DNA of 62,317 nt from Alphaproteobacteria bacterium. GTDB taxonomy: Bacteria; Pseudomonadota; Alphaproteobacteria; Caulobacterales; Aquidulcibacteraceae. Each line of letters starts with the position of its first letter. Position 1 is the stretch's first letter. Positions 26,350 through 35,951 of this stretch are shown here, one piece after another. The stretch spans positions 1 to 62,317 of the forward strand of contig JAPLOL010000128.1 of NCBI GenBank assembly GCA_026400735.1, given 5' to 3'. Made by a program: the position numbers and the translations under genes. A model generated the notes under the pieces. The model was not told the DNA's origin, did no database searches, and was given only the letters and a program-made list of their open reading frames with translations.

Positions 26350-27788
26350 GCAAACCCACCGAAGTTCACGAACTTCGTTTCCATATATTCGTCCAAGCCT
26401 TCGATGCCGCCTTCGCGGCCCAGGCCGCTTTGTTTCCAGCCGCCGAACGGGATGACTTCGTTGGAGAAGATACCGTCATTGATCGAGACCATGCCGGACT
26501 CGATGCGCTCGGCGACGCGCCAGGCGCGGTGGACGTCTTTGGTGAAGAAGTAGGAGGCGAGGCCGAATTCAGTCGCGTTGGCGATGGCGACGGCTTCGTC
26601 TTCAGTCTTGAAGCGGATCAGCGGCGCGACCGGGCCGAAGATTTCTTCGGTGTTCACGCGCATGTCGCGGGTGACGTTGGCGAGCACCGTTGGCGTGTAG
26701 AATTGCGCGCCGGCGTCGTTCTTCTTGCCGCCGGTGAGGGCAGTGGCGCCGGAGGCGAGCGCTTCGGCGACCATGCGCTCGACTTTTTCGATGGCCTTCT
26801 GATCGATCAGCGGCCCAATCTCGACACCGTTTTGATCACCGGGGCCGACTTTAAGTTTGGCGACTGCGTCAGCGAGCTTCTTGGAGAACGTGTCGTAGAT
26901 CGCGTCTTCAACGAGGATGCGGTTGGCGCAGACGCAGGTTTGGCCAGCGTTGCGGAACTTGGACATGATCGTGCCTTTGACGGCGAGATCGAGATCGGCG
27001 TCGGCGAAGACAATGAGCGGGGCGTTGCCGCCGAGTTCGAGCGCGACCTTCTTCACGGTGGAGCCAACGCAAGCGGCGCCGAGCTTCTTGCCAACTTCGG
27101 TTGAGCCGGTGAACGAGAAGTGGCGCACGAGATCGCTTTCGCACATCACTTTGCCGACGGCGCTAGCGTTCTCAGTGGTGACGACGTTGAACACGCCTGG
27201 CGGCACGCCGGCTTTCTCCGCCAGCTCGGCCAGCACCAAGGCGGTGAGCGGCGTCTGATGCGGAGGCTTCAGCACGATGGTGCAGCCAGCGGCGATAGCC
27301 GGCGCGGCTTTGCGGGTGATCATCGCCATCGGGAAATTCCATGGCGTGATCGCGGCGCAGACGCCGATCGGTTGCTTCATGGTCACGTAGCGGCGCGTGC
27401 CGGTCGTGGTTGGGATGACGCGGCCGTAGGCGCGCTTCGCTTCCTCGCCGAACCATTCGATGAAGCTCGCGCCATACGCCGCTTCGCCTTTGGCTTCCGC
27501 GATCGGCTTGCCACCTTCGAGCGAGATGAGACGGCCGAGGCGATCTAAGTCCGCCATCATAAGATCGAACCAGGCGTGCATGATCTGCGCGCGCTCTTTC
27601 GCGGGTTTTGCGGCCCAGAGCGGAAAGGCGCGGTGCGCGGCGGCAATCGCTTCTTCAGTTTCGGCGGCGCCGAGATCGGGGACTTCAGCGATGACGTCCT
27701 GCGTTGCCGGATTGAACACCTGGAAGCGCTTTGCGCCCGAGCGCCATTTGCCGTCGATATAGGCGTCAGTGCGGAACGTAGGCTTCAT
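26346..27788 (-). CDS. gabD: NAD(P)-dependent succinate-semialdehyde dehydrogenase family enzyme
   Basis: 480 residues, full length. The aldehyde dehydrogenase fold is complete: the general base Glu in KVALELGGNAP, the catalytic Cys285 in NAGQTCVCANR, and the cofactor loop FSFTGSTEVGK. Overall sequence style (IGVCAAITPWNFPMAMI; LYxxFGxxA insert) matches the succinate-semialdehyde branch. The second Cys next to the catalytic one (TCVC) is typical of that branch and can form a redox switch. It probably oxidises succinate semialdehyde or a related aldehyde. The exact substrate needs testing. Confidence 0.9.
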   Translation of the reverse strand: MKPTFRTDAYIDGKWRSGAKRFQVFNPATQDVIAEVPDLGAAETEEAIAAAHRAFPLWAAKPAKERAQIMHAWFDLMMADLDRLGRLISLEGGKPIAEAKGEAAYGASFIEWFGEEAKRAYGRVIPTTTGTRRYVTMKQPIGVCAAITPWNFPMAMITRKAAPAIAAGCTIVLKPPHQTPLTALVLAELAEKAGVPPGVFNVVTTENASAVGKVMCESDLVRHFSFTGSTEVGKKLGAACVGSTVKKVALELGGNAPLIVFADADLDLAVKGTIMSKFRNAGQTCVCANRILVEDAIYDTFSKKLADAVAKLKVGPGDQNGVEIGPLIDQKAIEKVERMVAEALASGATALTGGKKNDAGAQFYTPTVLANVTRDMRVNTEEIFGPVAPLIRFKTEDEAVAIANATEFGLASYFFTKDVHRAWRVAERIESGMVSINDGIFSNEVIPFGGWKQSGLGREGGIEGLDEYMETKFVNFGGFA

Positions 27789-27928
27789 TGTGGATGTTCC
27801 TCAAACGGCATGTTGGGTCAGGACATTGCGCAGGCTCAACGCCGCTTCAAGCCTTGAGGCGCAGGCTTTAGCGGATTTGTGGCGCGGCATTCGTGCAAGG
27901 CGTATAGGTTAGGAAAAAGAGGTCCCGC

Positions 27929-28774
27929 ATGAGCTGGAAAGATGTCCTGGTCATCGTCTCCGAGGCGGACGCGGACGAGCCCGCATTGGCGCTCGGCGAA
28001 ATTCTGGCCGGCTTGTGCGCTGATTGCCACTTGTCGGCAGCGTTTCTGACGCCTTTGCCGGACGAGCCTTTGGCGTATGAGCCAACCGTGGTCGCGGGCG
28101 TGTGGGCCGAATTGCTGGGCCGTGCGCGTCAGGATGCGGAAGTCGAGCGCAAGAAGGTCGAGGCGCGGCTGAAGCGTTCGGGCAAGACCACCGAACTGCG
28201 AACCGCGGAGGCGCTTTCGCGGGATCTTGGCCGCGTCGCGGCCGTGCACGCGCGCTACGCCGACGTGGCGGTCATGACCAGGCCGACTGACGGCGTGGGC
28301 GTCGAGTTGCGCGAGGAAATCATTGAGGGCGTGCTCTTCCATTCTGGCCGCCCGGCGCTGATCGCGCCGCCTGGCTGGACGGGTACGACTGTCGGCAAAC
28401 GTGTGCTGGTTGCGTGGGATGCGAGCCGTGAAGCAACGCGCGCGCTCTCCGAGGCGGACGATTTGCTGGAGAATGCTGAGGCGGTGACCGTGCTTACGGT
28501 GGACGCGAAGCCGAAGATGTTTGGCCATGGCGATCAGCCGGGAAGCAATATTGCCGGTCACCTCAATCGCCGAGGGTTGCCGGCGGAAGTGCGCAACGTT
28601 GATAGCGGCGACCGTTCGGCGTCAGCGGCGATTTTGGAAGAGGCGAAAAAGTTCAACGCCGATCTGATTGTGATGGGTGGCTACGCACATTCGCGACTGC
28701 GCGAACTTGTGTTCGGCGGCGCTACGCGTGAGCTGCTGCGGACGACGACCGTGCCGCTGTTGATGGCGCACTAA
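27929..28774 (+). CDS. Tandem universal stress protein
   Basis: 281 residues. Two tandem UspA domains. The second has the ATP-binding pattern G-x2-G-x9-G-(S/T)-T within DLIVMGGYAHSRLRELVFGGATRELLRTTTVPLLMAH, and the first lacks it (the AVMTRPTDGVGV segment is degenerate). Such tandem proteins respond to stress or growth arrest, often in the cytosol. An AGAGG precedes the ATG. A small membrane-protein gene follows 15 bases after the stop and may be cotranscribed. Confidence 0.9.
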   Translation: MSWKDVLVIVSEADADEPALALGEILAGLCADCHLSAAFLTPLPDEPLAYEPTVVAGVWAELLGRARQDAEVERKKVEARLKRSGKTTELRTAEALSRDLGRVAAVHARYADVAVMTRPTDGVGVELREEIIEGVLFHSGRPALIAPPGWTGTTVGKRVLVAWDASREATRALSEADDLLENAEAVTVLTVDAKPKMFGHGDQPGSNIAGHLNRRGLPAEVRNVDSGDRSASAAILEEAKKFNADLIVMGGYAHSRLRELVFGGATRELLRTTTVPLLMAH

Positions 28775-28789
28775 ACAGGGAGGCGGGGC

Positions 28790-28969
28790 ATGGATTTCAA
28801 TTTTTCTATGATCGACGGCGGACTCGCGGTGCTGCTTGCGATCGTCGTCATTTGGGCCGCGCTGAAGCTGGTGACGCGTCTGGTTGTCGGCATCATTCTG
28901 GTTGTCGTGATCGCGGTGATGTTCTTCGGTGTTCACCTCAGTGATTTCGGGATCAATCTCGGCGGCTAG
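28790..28969 (+). CDS. Small membrane protein (59 aa)
   Basis: 59 residues with two close hydrophobic stretches (GGLAVLLAIVVIWAALKL and LVVGIILVVVIAVMFFGV) and a polar end (SDFGINLGG). An AGGCGGGG lies just before the ATG. It begins 15 bases after the universal stress protein stop, so it probably shares its message. No family recognised. Its last 17 bases overlap the convergent lipoprotein gene. Confidence 0.55.
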   Translation: MDFNFSMIDGGLAVLLAIVVIWAALKLVTRLVVGIILVVVIAVMFFGVHLSDFGINLGG

Positions 28970-29453
28970 GCGCCCCGTTGAAGGCGAAGTTCCGGAATTG
29001 ACGAGTTGCAGGATCGTACTCCACGCCGAACGTGATCGGACCGCCATCGCAAATCTCGATCGGCGCGGTGCGCCAGGTCTCCGGGTCCACGGAATCCGCG
29101 TCGACTCCGTTGACGTAAATAATTCGACGGCCACCGATCACTAGGCCCGCGATCTGTCTGTAGTAACGACCAGGTGAAGGGCTCTCGCCCATCTCTTCCT
29201 GCTGGTGAGCTACGATACGAATGAGCTCGCGTTCCATCGTGCGAATGTCAGCTTCAGTGGGCGTCCAGACATCGTCTATTGGTCCAGGCGAAACTCTGCT
29301 GCACTGGTGGCCGAACGCCCGCGATGTCTCACCGGTCAGGACCGCGCGCGTGTTGGCGCTCCAGATTTCGCCCGCACGGTCCTGCACCGCGGCTGGCGGA
29401 GGCGCACATGAGGCCGCAAGGGTGGCAAGCATAACGATCAGTCGGCGCTTCAT
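28953..29453 (-). CDS. Lipoprotein of unknown function
   Basis: 166 residues. MKRRLIVMLATLAASCAP is a lipoprotein signal (lipobox AASC). The mature part contains a 60-residue helix-rich segment (SANTRAVLTGETSRAF...EADIRTMERELIRIVAHQQEE), then a beta-rich end with INxVDADSVDPETW-like turns. No family recognised. It stands alone between the stress operon and clpB on the opposite strand. Confidence 0.65.
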   Translation of the reverse strand: MKRRLIVMLATLAASCAPPPAAVQDRAGEIWSANTRAVLTGETSRAFGHQCSRVSPGPIDDVWTPTEADIRTMERELIRIVAHQQEEMGESPSPGRYYRQIAGLVIGGRRIIYVNGVDADSVDPETWRTAPIEICDGGPITFGVEYDPATRQFRNFAFNGAPSRRD

Positions 29454-29494
29454 TGCCCAGCTCAGGAAAACCAGTGCGGCATCGGAGCATGCCC

Positions 29495-29523
29495 CTTGTG
29501 TGCTCGGTGCGCCACACCTAGTT
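29495..29523 (+). promoter_or_regulatory. Possible heat-shock (RpoH) promoter of clpB
   Basis: CTTG at 29495-29498 and CCTAGTT at 29517-29523, 18 bases apart, sit about 75 bases upstream of the clpB ATG. They resemble the alphaproteobacterial RpoH consensus (CTTG, about 17 bases, CYTATNT) with one mismatch. Position and partial match only. Confidence 0.35.
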
Positions 29524-29599
29524 CATGCTCACAAGTAACACTCATGCCATGTTGACCAGCCGCAATGGGGGTTAACGTGGGACGCCGTAAGGGTCGCTC

Positions 29600-32194
29600 A
29601 TGGATATGGAAAAGCTCACCGAGCGTGCGCGCGGATTCGTGCAAGCCGCGCAGACGATCGCTATTCGCGAACAACACCAACAACTCGAAACACAGCATTT
29701 GCTGAAAGCGCTGCTCGATGACCGTGAAGGTCTCGCGGCGGGTCTGCTGAACGCTGCAGGCGCCAATGCGCGTCAGGCGGCGGATGAAGCCGATAAGTCG
29801 GTGCAGTCGCTGCCGAAGGTGCAGGGTGGCGGCGATCGCATGTATGCGGCGATGTCATTTAACCGCGCGCTGGATGCGGCTGATCAGGCCGCGACGAAGG
29901 CCGGCGATAGTTACGTCACGGCTGAGCGCCTGCTCTTTGGCCTCGCTATCGCCGATGGCAAAGCCTCTGAGATTTTGAAGAAGGCGGGGCTAACCCCGCA
30001 GAAGCTGGAAGCGGCGATTGGCGAGCTGCGCAAGGGCCGCACGGCGCAATCATCGTCGGCTGAAGATCAGTATGACGCGCTGAAGAAGTATGCGCGCGAT
30101 CTCACCGAGGATGCGCGCAAGGGAAAGCTCGATCCTGTTATCGGCCGCGACGAGGAAATTCGGCGCACGATCCAGGTGCTGTCGCGTCGTACGAAGAACA
30201 ACCCGGTGCTGATCGGTGAGCCTGGCGTTGGCAAGACCGCGATCGCCGAAGGTTTGGCGCTGCGCATCATCAATGGCGATGTGCCGGAAAGCCTCAAGCA
30301 CAAGAAGTTGCTGGCGCTCGATATGGGCTCGCTGATTGCGGGCGCGAAGTTTCGCGGTGAGTTCGAAGAGCGGCTGAAGGCGGTTCTGAATGAAGTGATG
30401 TCTGCCGAGGGCGGCATCATTCTCTTCATCGACGAAATGCACACGCTGGTTGGCGCGGGCAAAGCCGATGGTGCAATGGATGCGTCGAACTTGCTGAAGC
30501 CGGCTTTGGCGCGCGGTGAGTTGCACTGCGTTGGCGCGACGACGTTGGATGAGTACCGCAAGCACGTGGAGAAGGACGCTGCCTTGGCGCGGCGATTCCA
30601 ACCGGTGTTCGTTGACGAACCGAGCGTCGAAGATTCAATCTCGATCTTGCGGGGCCTGAAGGATCGCTACGAGCAGCACCATGGCGTGCGCATCTCGGAC
30701 GCGGCGATCGTCGCGGCGGCCCAGCTTTCGCATCGCTACATCACCGATCGCTTCCTGCCGGACAAAGCCATCGATCTGATGGACGAGGCAGCGTCGCGCT
30801 TGCGGATGCAGGTGGATTCCAAGCCCGAGGAACTGGACGAACTCGATCGCCGTGCGCTGCAGTTGAAGATCGAGCTCGAAGCGCTCAAGAAAGAGAAGGA
30901 TGCCGGATCGCAAGATCGAGTGACGAAGCTCGAAGCCGAGATCGCGCAGATTGACACGCGTTCAGCTGAGCTGACCGCGCGCTGGTCGGCGGAAAAGCAG
31001 AAGCTGCAAGTGACTTCAAAGTCGAAGGAGGAGTTGGAAAAGCTCCACACCGAATACGAGCAAGCCGTTCGGCAGGGCAATCTCGCGCGTGCGTCGGAGC
31101 TGAAGTACGGGCGTATTCCGCAACTCGAAAAGCAAATTGCCGACGCGGAGCAAGCGGGCGGTGAAGGCGGCGGCTTGGTGAAGGAAGTTGTCGACGCTGA
31201 AGCAATCGCCGGCGTCGTGTCGCGCTGGACCGGCGTGCCGGTCGAAAAGATGCTGGAAGGCGAGAAGGCCAAGCTGCTGGCGATGGAGGAATCGCTACGC
31301 GGGCGCGTCATCGGCCAAGAGCCAGCATTGCGCGCTGTGGCTGATGCTGTGCGCCGCTCGCGGGCGGGGCTGCAGGACCCGAACCGGCCGATCGGCTCGT
31401 TCATGTTCTTGGGGCCGACGGGCGTTGGTAAGACCGAGCTTACGAAGGCGGTCGCCGAGTTTCTGTTCGACGATGAACATGCGCTGACGCGCATCGACAT
31501 GTCTGAGTACATGGAGAAGCATTCCGTCGCGCGTCTGATCGGCGCGCCGCCGGGTTATGTTGGTTATGAAGAGGGTGGCGCCCTCACGGAGGCTGTGCGT
31601 CGCCGGCCTTATCAGGTGATCTTGTTCGATGAGATCGAGAAAGCGCATCCGGATGTGTTCAACGTTCTTCTGCAGGTGCTGGATGATGGCCGTCTGACCG
31701 ATGGCCAAGGCCGCACTGTCGATTTCAAAAACACATTGTTGATCATGACGTCGAATGCCGGGTCGCAATTTTTGGCGGAGCAGCCAGATGGCGCGGATGT
31801 TGAGGACGTGCGCGGGCCGGTGATGAACGAGCTGCGCTCGCGCTTCCGCCCGGAATTCTTGAACCGTGTGGACGAAATCATTCTCTTCAAGCGTCTCGAA
31901 CGTGCGCAGATGGGCGCCATCGTTGAGATCCAGCTGAAGCGGCTTGAGAAGCTGCTGGCGGCGCGGAGTATCACGATGGAGCTGGATACGCGCGCGAAAG
32001 CGGAATTGGCGAAGCGCGGCTACGATCCAGCTTGGGGTGCACGGCCGCTGAAGCGTGTGATCCAGAAGGATATTCAGGATCCGTTCGCACGGCTCATTCT
32101 GGAGGGACGGGTGAAGGATAAGGATCGCGTCGTCGTTACGTTCGACGGCAACGATTTCCTGTTCAATGGCGCCAGCGATAAAGCCGCTGCATAA
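29600..32194 (+). CDS. clpB: ClpB disaggregase
   Basis: 864 residues, full length. ClpB is the AAA+ chaperone that, with DnaK, threads aggregated proteins. The N-terminal Clp repeats cover about residues 1-145. The first AAA domain has Walker A GEPGVGKT near residue 206 and Walker [15 protein letters not shown]. The coiled-coil M domain runs from about 410 to 530. The second AAA domain has Walker [11 protein letters not shown] near 604 and the [29 protein letters not shown] segment. The tail is Lys/Asp rich. A strong terminator follows the stop. A heat-shock promoter is likely upstream. Confidence 0.98.
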   Translation: MDMEKLTERARGFVQAAQTIAIREQHQQLETQHLLKALLDDREGLAAGLLNAAGANARQAADEADKSVQSLPKVQGGGDRMYAAMSFNRALDAADQAATKAGDSYVTAERLLFGLAIADGKASEILKKAGLTPQKLEAAIGELRKGRTAQSSSAEDQYDALKKYARDLTEDARKGKLDPVIGRDEEIRRTIQVLSRRTKNNPVLIGEPGVGKTAIAEGLALRIINGDVPESLKHKKLLALDMGSLIAGAKFRGEFEERLKAVLNEVMSAEGGIILFIDEMHTLVGAGKADGAMDASNLLKPALARGELHCVGATTLDEYRKHVEKDAALARRFQPVFVDEPSVEDSISILRGLKDRYEQHHGVRISDAAIVAAAQLSHRYITDRFLPDKAIDLMDEAASRLRMQVDSKPEELDELDRRALQLKIELEALKKEKDAGSQDRVTKLEAEIAQIDTRSAELTARWSAEKQKLQVTSKSKEELEKLHTEYEQAVRQGNLARASELKYGRIPQLEKQIADAEQAGGEGGGLVKEVVDAEAIAGVVSRWTGVPVEKMLEGEKAKLLAMEESLRGRVIGQEPALRAVADAVRRSRAGLQDPNRPIGSFMFLGPTGVGKTELTKAVAEFLFDDEHALTRIDMSEYMEKHSVARLIGAPPGYVGYEEGGALTEAVRRRPYQVILFDEIEKAHPDVFNVLLQVLDDGRLTDGQGRTVDFKNTLLIMTSNAGSQFLAEQPDGADVEDVRGPVMNELRSRFRPEFLNRVDEIILFKRLERAQMGAIVEIQLKRLEKLLAARSITMELDTRAKAELAKRGYDPAWGARPLKRVIQKDIQDPFARLILEGRVKDKDRVVVTFDGNDFLFNGASDKAAA

Positions 32195-32196
32195 AA

Positions 32197-32224
32197 AAGG
32201 GCGGAGCGCAGGCTCCGCCCTTCG
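32197..32224. terminator. Intrinsic terminator after clpB
   Basis: GGGCGGAGC, loop GCAG, GCTCCGCCC: a 9-bp GC-rich stem immediately after the clpB stop, flanked by an A-run on the left and a T-rich tail (TTCGTTATTT) on the right. It can terminate clpB and, read from the other strand, the lipoprotein gene at 32241-32489. Confidence 0.9.
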
Positions 32225-32240
32225 TTATTTCCCGCACCCG

Positions 32241-32489
32241 TTACGGATGCGTGTTTTCGTTATCGTCGGTCGCGCGGGCGACGGAGTTTGCGGCGTCGTT
32301 GGTTGCGCCTTCAATGGCTTCGCCGGTGGCGTCAGCTGCTGCGCCAACGTCGTTTCCGGCATTCTCAAGCGCTTGACCCGTTTCGTCGGCGGCTTGGTTC
32401 ACATCTTGCTCGGCGGCATTTTGGTCAGCAGGTGTGCAGGCGCCCAAACCTAAAGTAGCGACTGCAGCAAGCGCGATCAAAAATCTCAT
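32241..32489 (-). CDS. Small acidic lipoprotein of unknown function (82 aa)
   Basis: MRFLIALAAVATLGLGACTP is a lipoprotein signal (lipobox LGAC), so mature Cys18 is probably lipidated. The remainder is a low-complexity Ala/Asp/Glu/Asn helix with repeating A-x-x-AADxTG units (VNQAADETGQALENAGNDVG, then ADATGEAIEGATNDAANS), ending in DDNENTHP. It resembles entericidin-like small lipoproteins, and two paralogous lipoproteins at 40159 and 40569 share the style (GENAD, ADAV/NAT repeats, terminal TRP/THP). Role unknown; an envelope buffer or stress lipoprotein is a guess. Confidence 0.75.
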   Translation of the reverse strand: MRFLIALAAVATLGLGACTPADQNAAEQDVNQAADETGQALENAGNDVGAAADATGEAIEGATNDAANSVARATDDNENTHP

Positions 32490-32579
32490 ACGGTCTCTCT
32501 CCAACGCATTTGCCCCTCGCAGCGCGCGGATGCTAGCCTGACGCAGCGCGCGCGAGTACCCACAAAACTGCGTCAGCAA

Positions 32580-33338
32580 TTGAACCGAATGCATGGAACC
32601 AATTGGCTACATATGCATTTTGTGAGGTTGATGCGGGCGCTTAATCCAAAAACGTGGCTTTCACTTGCACGTCGGGACATCATCCCGATCGCGGTGCTGC
32701 TTGGCATTGCTGTGCCTGTTTGGGCTTTCACCGAAATCGCGGAGGAGGTCGGCGAGGGCGATGCGCGCTGGTTCGATGAAAGCGTGCTGCTTGCGCTACG
32801 TACATCCGATCCGGCTGATCCGATTGGCCCGCATTGGGTCGAAGCTTCGGTGATGGATATCACAGCGCTTGGCGGCTTCACCGTGCTTGCGCTGGTGACG
32901 CTGCTGGCTGTTGGGTACTTGCTCACATTGAAACGCTGGGCCGACGCCGCTCTGCTGTTGGCGGCGACGGTTGGCGGCACGGCGATCAGCGAAGGCTTGA
33001 AGATGGGCTTTAACCGGCCGCGTCCTGATCTTGTCGCGCACGTCGTTGAGACGACGAGCATGAGCTTTCCGAGTGGCCACGCGATGCTGTCGGCCGTGAC
33101 GTATCTGACATTGGGTGCGCTCATTGCGCGAACGCAGGATCGCACGAGCTTACACGGCTACGTTTTGGGAGCGGCGGTACTGCTGACCGTCCTGATCGGC
33201 GTGAGCCGCATCTATCTGGGCGTCCATTGGCCGACTGATGTGCTGGCCGGATGGTGTCTAGGCGCGGCGTGGGCGCTTTTGTGTTGGACCGTGGCCACTT
33301 GGCTGACACGCGATCGCGCGCCTAAACTGGAGCCATGA
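32580..33338 (+). CDS. PAP2-family membrane phosphatase
   Basis: 252 residues, about six helices. The three PAP2 catalytic motifs are complete: KMGFNRPRP (Kx6RP), SFPSGHAM (PSGH), and SRIYLGVHWPTDVLAGW (SRx5Hx3D). It acts on lipid or isoprenoid phosphates at the membrane surface. Start ATG at 32580; downstream ATGs at 32592, 32613 or 32631 are possible. The stop overlaps the pirin start (ATGA), so the two are cotranslated. Confidence 0.95.
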   Translation: MNRMHGTNWLHMHFVRLMRALNPKTWLSLARRDIIPIAVLLGIAVPVWAFTEIAEEVGEGDARWFDESVLLALRTSDPADPIGPHWVEASVMDITALGGFTVLALVTLLAVGYLLTLKRWADAALLLAATVGGTAISEGLKMGFNRPRPDLVAHVVETTSMSFPSGHAMLSAVTYLTLGALIARTQDRTSLHGYVLGAAVLLTVLIGVSRIYLGVHWPTDVLAGWCLGAAWALLCWTVATWLTRDRAPKLEP

Positions 33339-34222
33339 GCGAAAATCCAGGCGATGCCGTCATGTTCACGATCGAGCCCAAACCGCGCGATCTAGGTGAT
33401 AACTTCTCGGTACGGCGCGCCTTGCCCGCGATCGAGAAGCGGATGGTGGGGCCGTTTATCTTCTGGGACGAGTTTGGGCCGGCGCATTTTCCTGTCGGGA
33501 AGGGGCTCGACGTTCGTCCGCATCCGCACATCAATCTCGCGACGGTCACGTATCTGTTCGAGGGCGAGATCTTTCATCGCGATACGCTGGGCTCGGCGCA
33601 AGCAATTAAGCCGGGCGACGTGAACTGGATGAATGCGGGGCGCGGCATCGCGCATTCGGAGCGCACGCGCGCTGAGTTGCGTGTGACGGGATCGCCGATT
33701 GCGGGCATTCAGTCCTGGGTGGCTCTGCCGGAAGAGCATGAGGAGAGCGAGCCGTTCTTCAAGCATCACGGTGTTGGTGAGCTGCCGGTGATTGATGAGG
33801 GCGGCAAGGTCGTGCGCGTGATTGCTGGTTCGTTGTACGGCAAGGCGTCTCCGGTGAAGACGTACTCGGAAATGTTCTACGCGGACGCGCAGCTTGAGGC
33901 TGGCGCTTCGTTGCCGCTTAGTGCGGAGCACGAGGAGCGTGCACTTTATCTCACAAGTGGCGAGATTGAGATTGCGGGTGATCGGTTTGAGAAGGGGCGG
34001 CTGCTGATTTTTCGACCCGGCGACGCGACTACGATCAAGGCGCTCACGCCTGCGCGCTTCTTATTGCTCGGCGGCGCCAGTCTTGGTGCGCGCCATCTGT
34101 GGTGGAATTTTGTGTCGTCGCGGAAAGAGCGGATCGAGCAGGCGAAGGAAGATTGGAAGGCGGGACGCTTCGGCACTGTGCCCGGCGACGACAAGGAATT
34201 CATCCCGCTACCGGAGCATTGA
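33335..34222 (+). CDS. Pirin family protein
   Basis: 295 residues. The N-terminal cupin has the iron-binding histidines in the HPHINLATVTYLFEG and ...NAGRGIAHSERTR segments, with Glu in between, and a second cupin half ends LLGGASLGARHLWWNFVSSRKERIEQAKEDWKAGRF. The last pattern is a strong pirin fingerprint. Pirins are iron-binding quercetinase-like or regulatory proteins with varied roles. Cotranslated with the PAP2 gene. Confidence 0.95.
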   Translation: MSENPGDAVMFTIEPKPRDLGDNFSVRRALPAIEKRMVGPFIFWDEFGPAHFPVGKGLDVRPHPHINLATVTYLFEGEIFHRDTLGSAQAIKPGDVNWMNAGRGIAHSERTRAELRVTGSPIAGIQSWVALPEEHEESEPFFKHHGVGELPVIDEGGKVVRVIAGSLYGKASPVKTYSEMFYADAQLEAGASLPLSAEHEERALYLTSGEIEIAGDRFEKGRLLIFRPGDATTIKALTPARFLLLGGASLGARHLWWNFVSSRKERIEQAKEDWKAGRFGTVPGDDKEFIPLPEH

Positions 34223-34341
34223 GCGTCTGCTTTTCGCCGGGAACAGTCATTCCCCTGCGTCCGTCTAGGACCACACGATGCACCAGGTCCGCTGACACAC
34301 ACACCATCGATAATGGTATTCGTAACTATGCCAGTGCGCGA

Positions 34342-34683
34342 CTAATGCCGACGTCGCCGAATTCGCAGACTTTCCCCAATTACCTTGTGCCGCAAATCGA
34401 CCGATTTCCATTCGGCCTCAGATATTGACCGCACACGTTCGGAAAACACATCCGAGTCGAGCAGCACGGCTGCGCCAAGCGCCCAGAGCAACATCGGACC
34501 AACGCAGATAAAATATGCGCCCCACAAAAAGGAGTAGTCCAACCGCCGCGCGGCTTCGGTGACATTGAATCCTACCTGAAACAGCGCTGCGCAAAACGTG
34601 AGCCCAAAGATCAGAGGCCAGAACGCCGCCACTCCGATAGCAATGCCGCGAAGGAAAATCACATAGGCGCGCAGTGCCGTCAT
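34342..34683 (-). CDS. Two-helix membrane protein, function unknown
   Basis: 113 residues from the ATG at 34683. Two hydrophobic helices (VIFLRGIAIGVAAFWPLIFGLTFCAALF, then YSFLWGAYFICVGPMLLWALGAAVLL) are followed by a basic C-terminus (LRIRRRRH). Another in-frame ATG at 34836 would add about 50 residues (MRQTAVRFGALIALLGLS) with a further helix, so the start is unsettled. The local GC is lower than in neighbours. No family recognised. Confidence 0.5.
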   Translation of the reverse strand: MTALRAYVIFLRGIAIGVAAFWPLIFGLTFCAALFQVGFNVTEAARRLDYSFLWGAYFICVGPMLLWALGAAVLLDSDVFSERVRSISEAEWKSVDLRHKVIGESLRIRRRRH

Positions 34684-34938
34684 GCCCCCACAGCCTCTGT
34701 TGACTCCATGTTTGGCACCGCTCCGAAGCGACGAATCAATTTCCGCATCCGCAATCGCTCTCCGCACATCGCCGATACGTGCAGACAGTCCTAACAGCGC
34801 GATGAGCGCACCAAAGCGAACTGCCGTCTGCCGCATCGCATTGACCCGCTGACCGATGGCATGCCCTACCCAACAGCTTGTTGTCGAGAGTTTGCTATGG
34901 GCCAAAAGCTGCCCTCTGCATTTACTTGAAAATTTCGC
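34684..34938. other. Intergenic stretch without a recognised gene
   Basis: Apart from a possible N-terminal extension of the minus-strand membrane protein (to 34836), I see no gene or structured element here. The base composition is more AT-rich than the window average. Confidence 0.5.
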
Positions 34939-34970
34939 TTGAGCCGTCCCTAAGGTCCGGGCTGCATAGT
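34939..34970 (+). promoter_or_regulatory. Possible MerR-type promoter before the TipAS-like regulator
   Basis: TTGAGC (34939-34944) and CATAGT (34965-34970) with a long 20-bp spacer, as in promoters remodelled by MerR family proteins. It lies 20 bases upstream of the regulator start, so autoregulation is plausible. Confidence 0.35.
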
Positions 34971-34990
34971 CTGGCCGTTCGAGGAAGGTG

Positions 34991-35764
34991 ATGAAACCTA
35001 ACGTGTTCCAGGAGACCGCAGCGGCGGTGGCGAAGCGCTTCGGCGTCTCCGTCAAAGCGCTGCGCGTTTACGAGGATGCGGGGTTGCTGAAGCCGGCGCG
35101 GACGGTGGCTGGCTGGCGAATTTATCGGCAGCCAGAGATCGAGCGGCTCTCTGCCATTCTGGCGTTGAAGCAGCTTGGCCTGCCGTTGAAGCGTATCGGT
35201 GATTTGCTGCGCGGCAGTGGTGATCTTGCGGCGGCGTTGGCGCTGCAAGAGGCGGCGCTGGAAGATGCACGCAGCGAAGCGGAGCAAGCGTTAGCGCTGG
35301 TGCGTCAGGCGCATGCGAAGCTCAAAGGCAAACAATCGCTCTCCCCGGACGAACTAGGAAAGCTCGTCAGGAGTACGGCAATGTCTGAAACAAAGTGGTC
35401 CCCGAAGATGGAGGCGTTGGCGCAGAAGCACTACACGCCGGAGCAATTGAATAAGCTGCGCTCGCGTGAGTTTTCGGCAGAGGATCAAGCACGCGTTGGT
35501 GCGGCGTGGACGCAAATCTTTGCCGATGTCGATGCACTCGGAGCGAATGCTGATCCTGCAAGTGCGAAGGCGCTTGAGATTGGCGGGCGCGCGCAGGCGC
35601 TTATTGCTGATTTCACGCAAGGCGATCCGGCGTTGTTCAAGGCGGCGGGCGCGATGAACCGCGAAGCGATGACCGATCCGGATCTCGCTCGGCAAATGCC
35701 AATGCAAGTTGGCCATTGGCAGTTTCTGGCCCGCGTCTTCGAGGAACTCAAAAAGCAAAGCTAA
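34991..35764 (+). CDS. MerR-family regulator with TipAS-like ligand domain
   Basis: 257 residues from the ATG at 34991 (an in-frame GTG is at 34988). The N-terminal MerR winged helix runs AAAVAKRFGVSVKALRVYEDAGLLKPARTVAGWRIY. A coiled-coil dimer helix follows. The C-terminal TipAS domain carries the motif FSAEDQARVGAAWTQIFADVDAL and a final region GAMNREAMTDPDLARQMPMQVGHWQFLARV. TipAS domains bind thiopeptide-like or other multidrug ligands. A GGACC hairpin follows the stop. Confidence 0.92.
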   Translation: MKPNVFQETAAAVAKRFGVSVKALRVYEDAGLLKPARTVAGWRIYRQPEIERLSAILALKQLGLPLKRIGDLLRGSGDLAAALALQEAALEDARSEAEQALALVRQAHAKLKGKQSLSPDELGKLVRSTAMSETKWSPKMEALAQKHYTPEQLNKLRSREFSAEDQARVGAAWTQIFADVDALGANADPASAKALEIGGRAQALIADFTQGDPALFKAAGAMNREAMTDPDLARQMPMQVGHWQFLARVFEELKKQS

Positions 35765-35769
35765 CGTGC

Positions 35770-35796
35770 CGGACCTCTCGCACTGCGGGAGGTCCG
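35770..35796 (+). terminator. Hairpin after the TipAS-like regulator gene
   Basis: CGGACCTC pairs with GAGGTCCG around a small inner CGC/GCG loop (35770-35796), directly after the stop. No T-run, so a weak or factor-assisted terminator. Confidence 0.5.
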
Positions 35797-35951
35797 CGCA
35801 TGACGCGCACTTCATTTACGCTCCCCGTTGCACGTTTGTTGTTTCGGTGAAACAGTACCTGTCTTGGCCTCGACAGGCCGACATAAGCGAGAAGCGGCGC
35901 AGCCGCTGGCGCCGCCCCAACCCCACAGCGGGAAACAAGGGAGTGCGCGCC

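Noticed and set aside
30736-31512. 258-codon serine-rich minus-strand frame within clpB
   Set aside because: Antisense to conserved AAA+ motifs of ClpB; composition (Ser/Arg/Phe) is that of a shadow frame.
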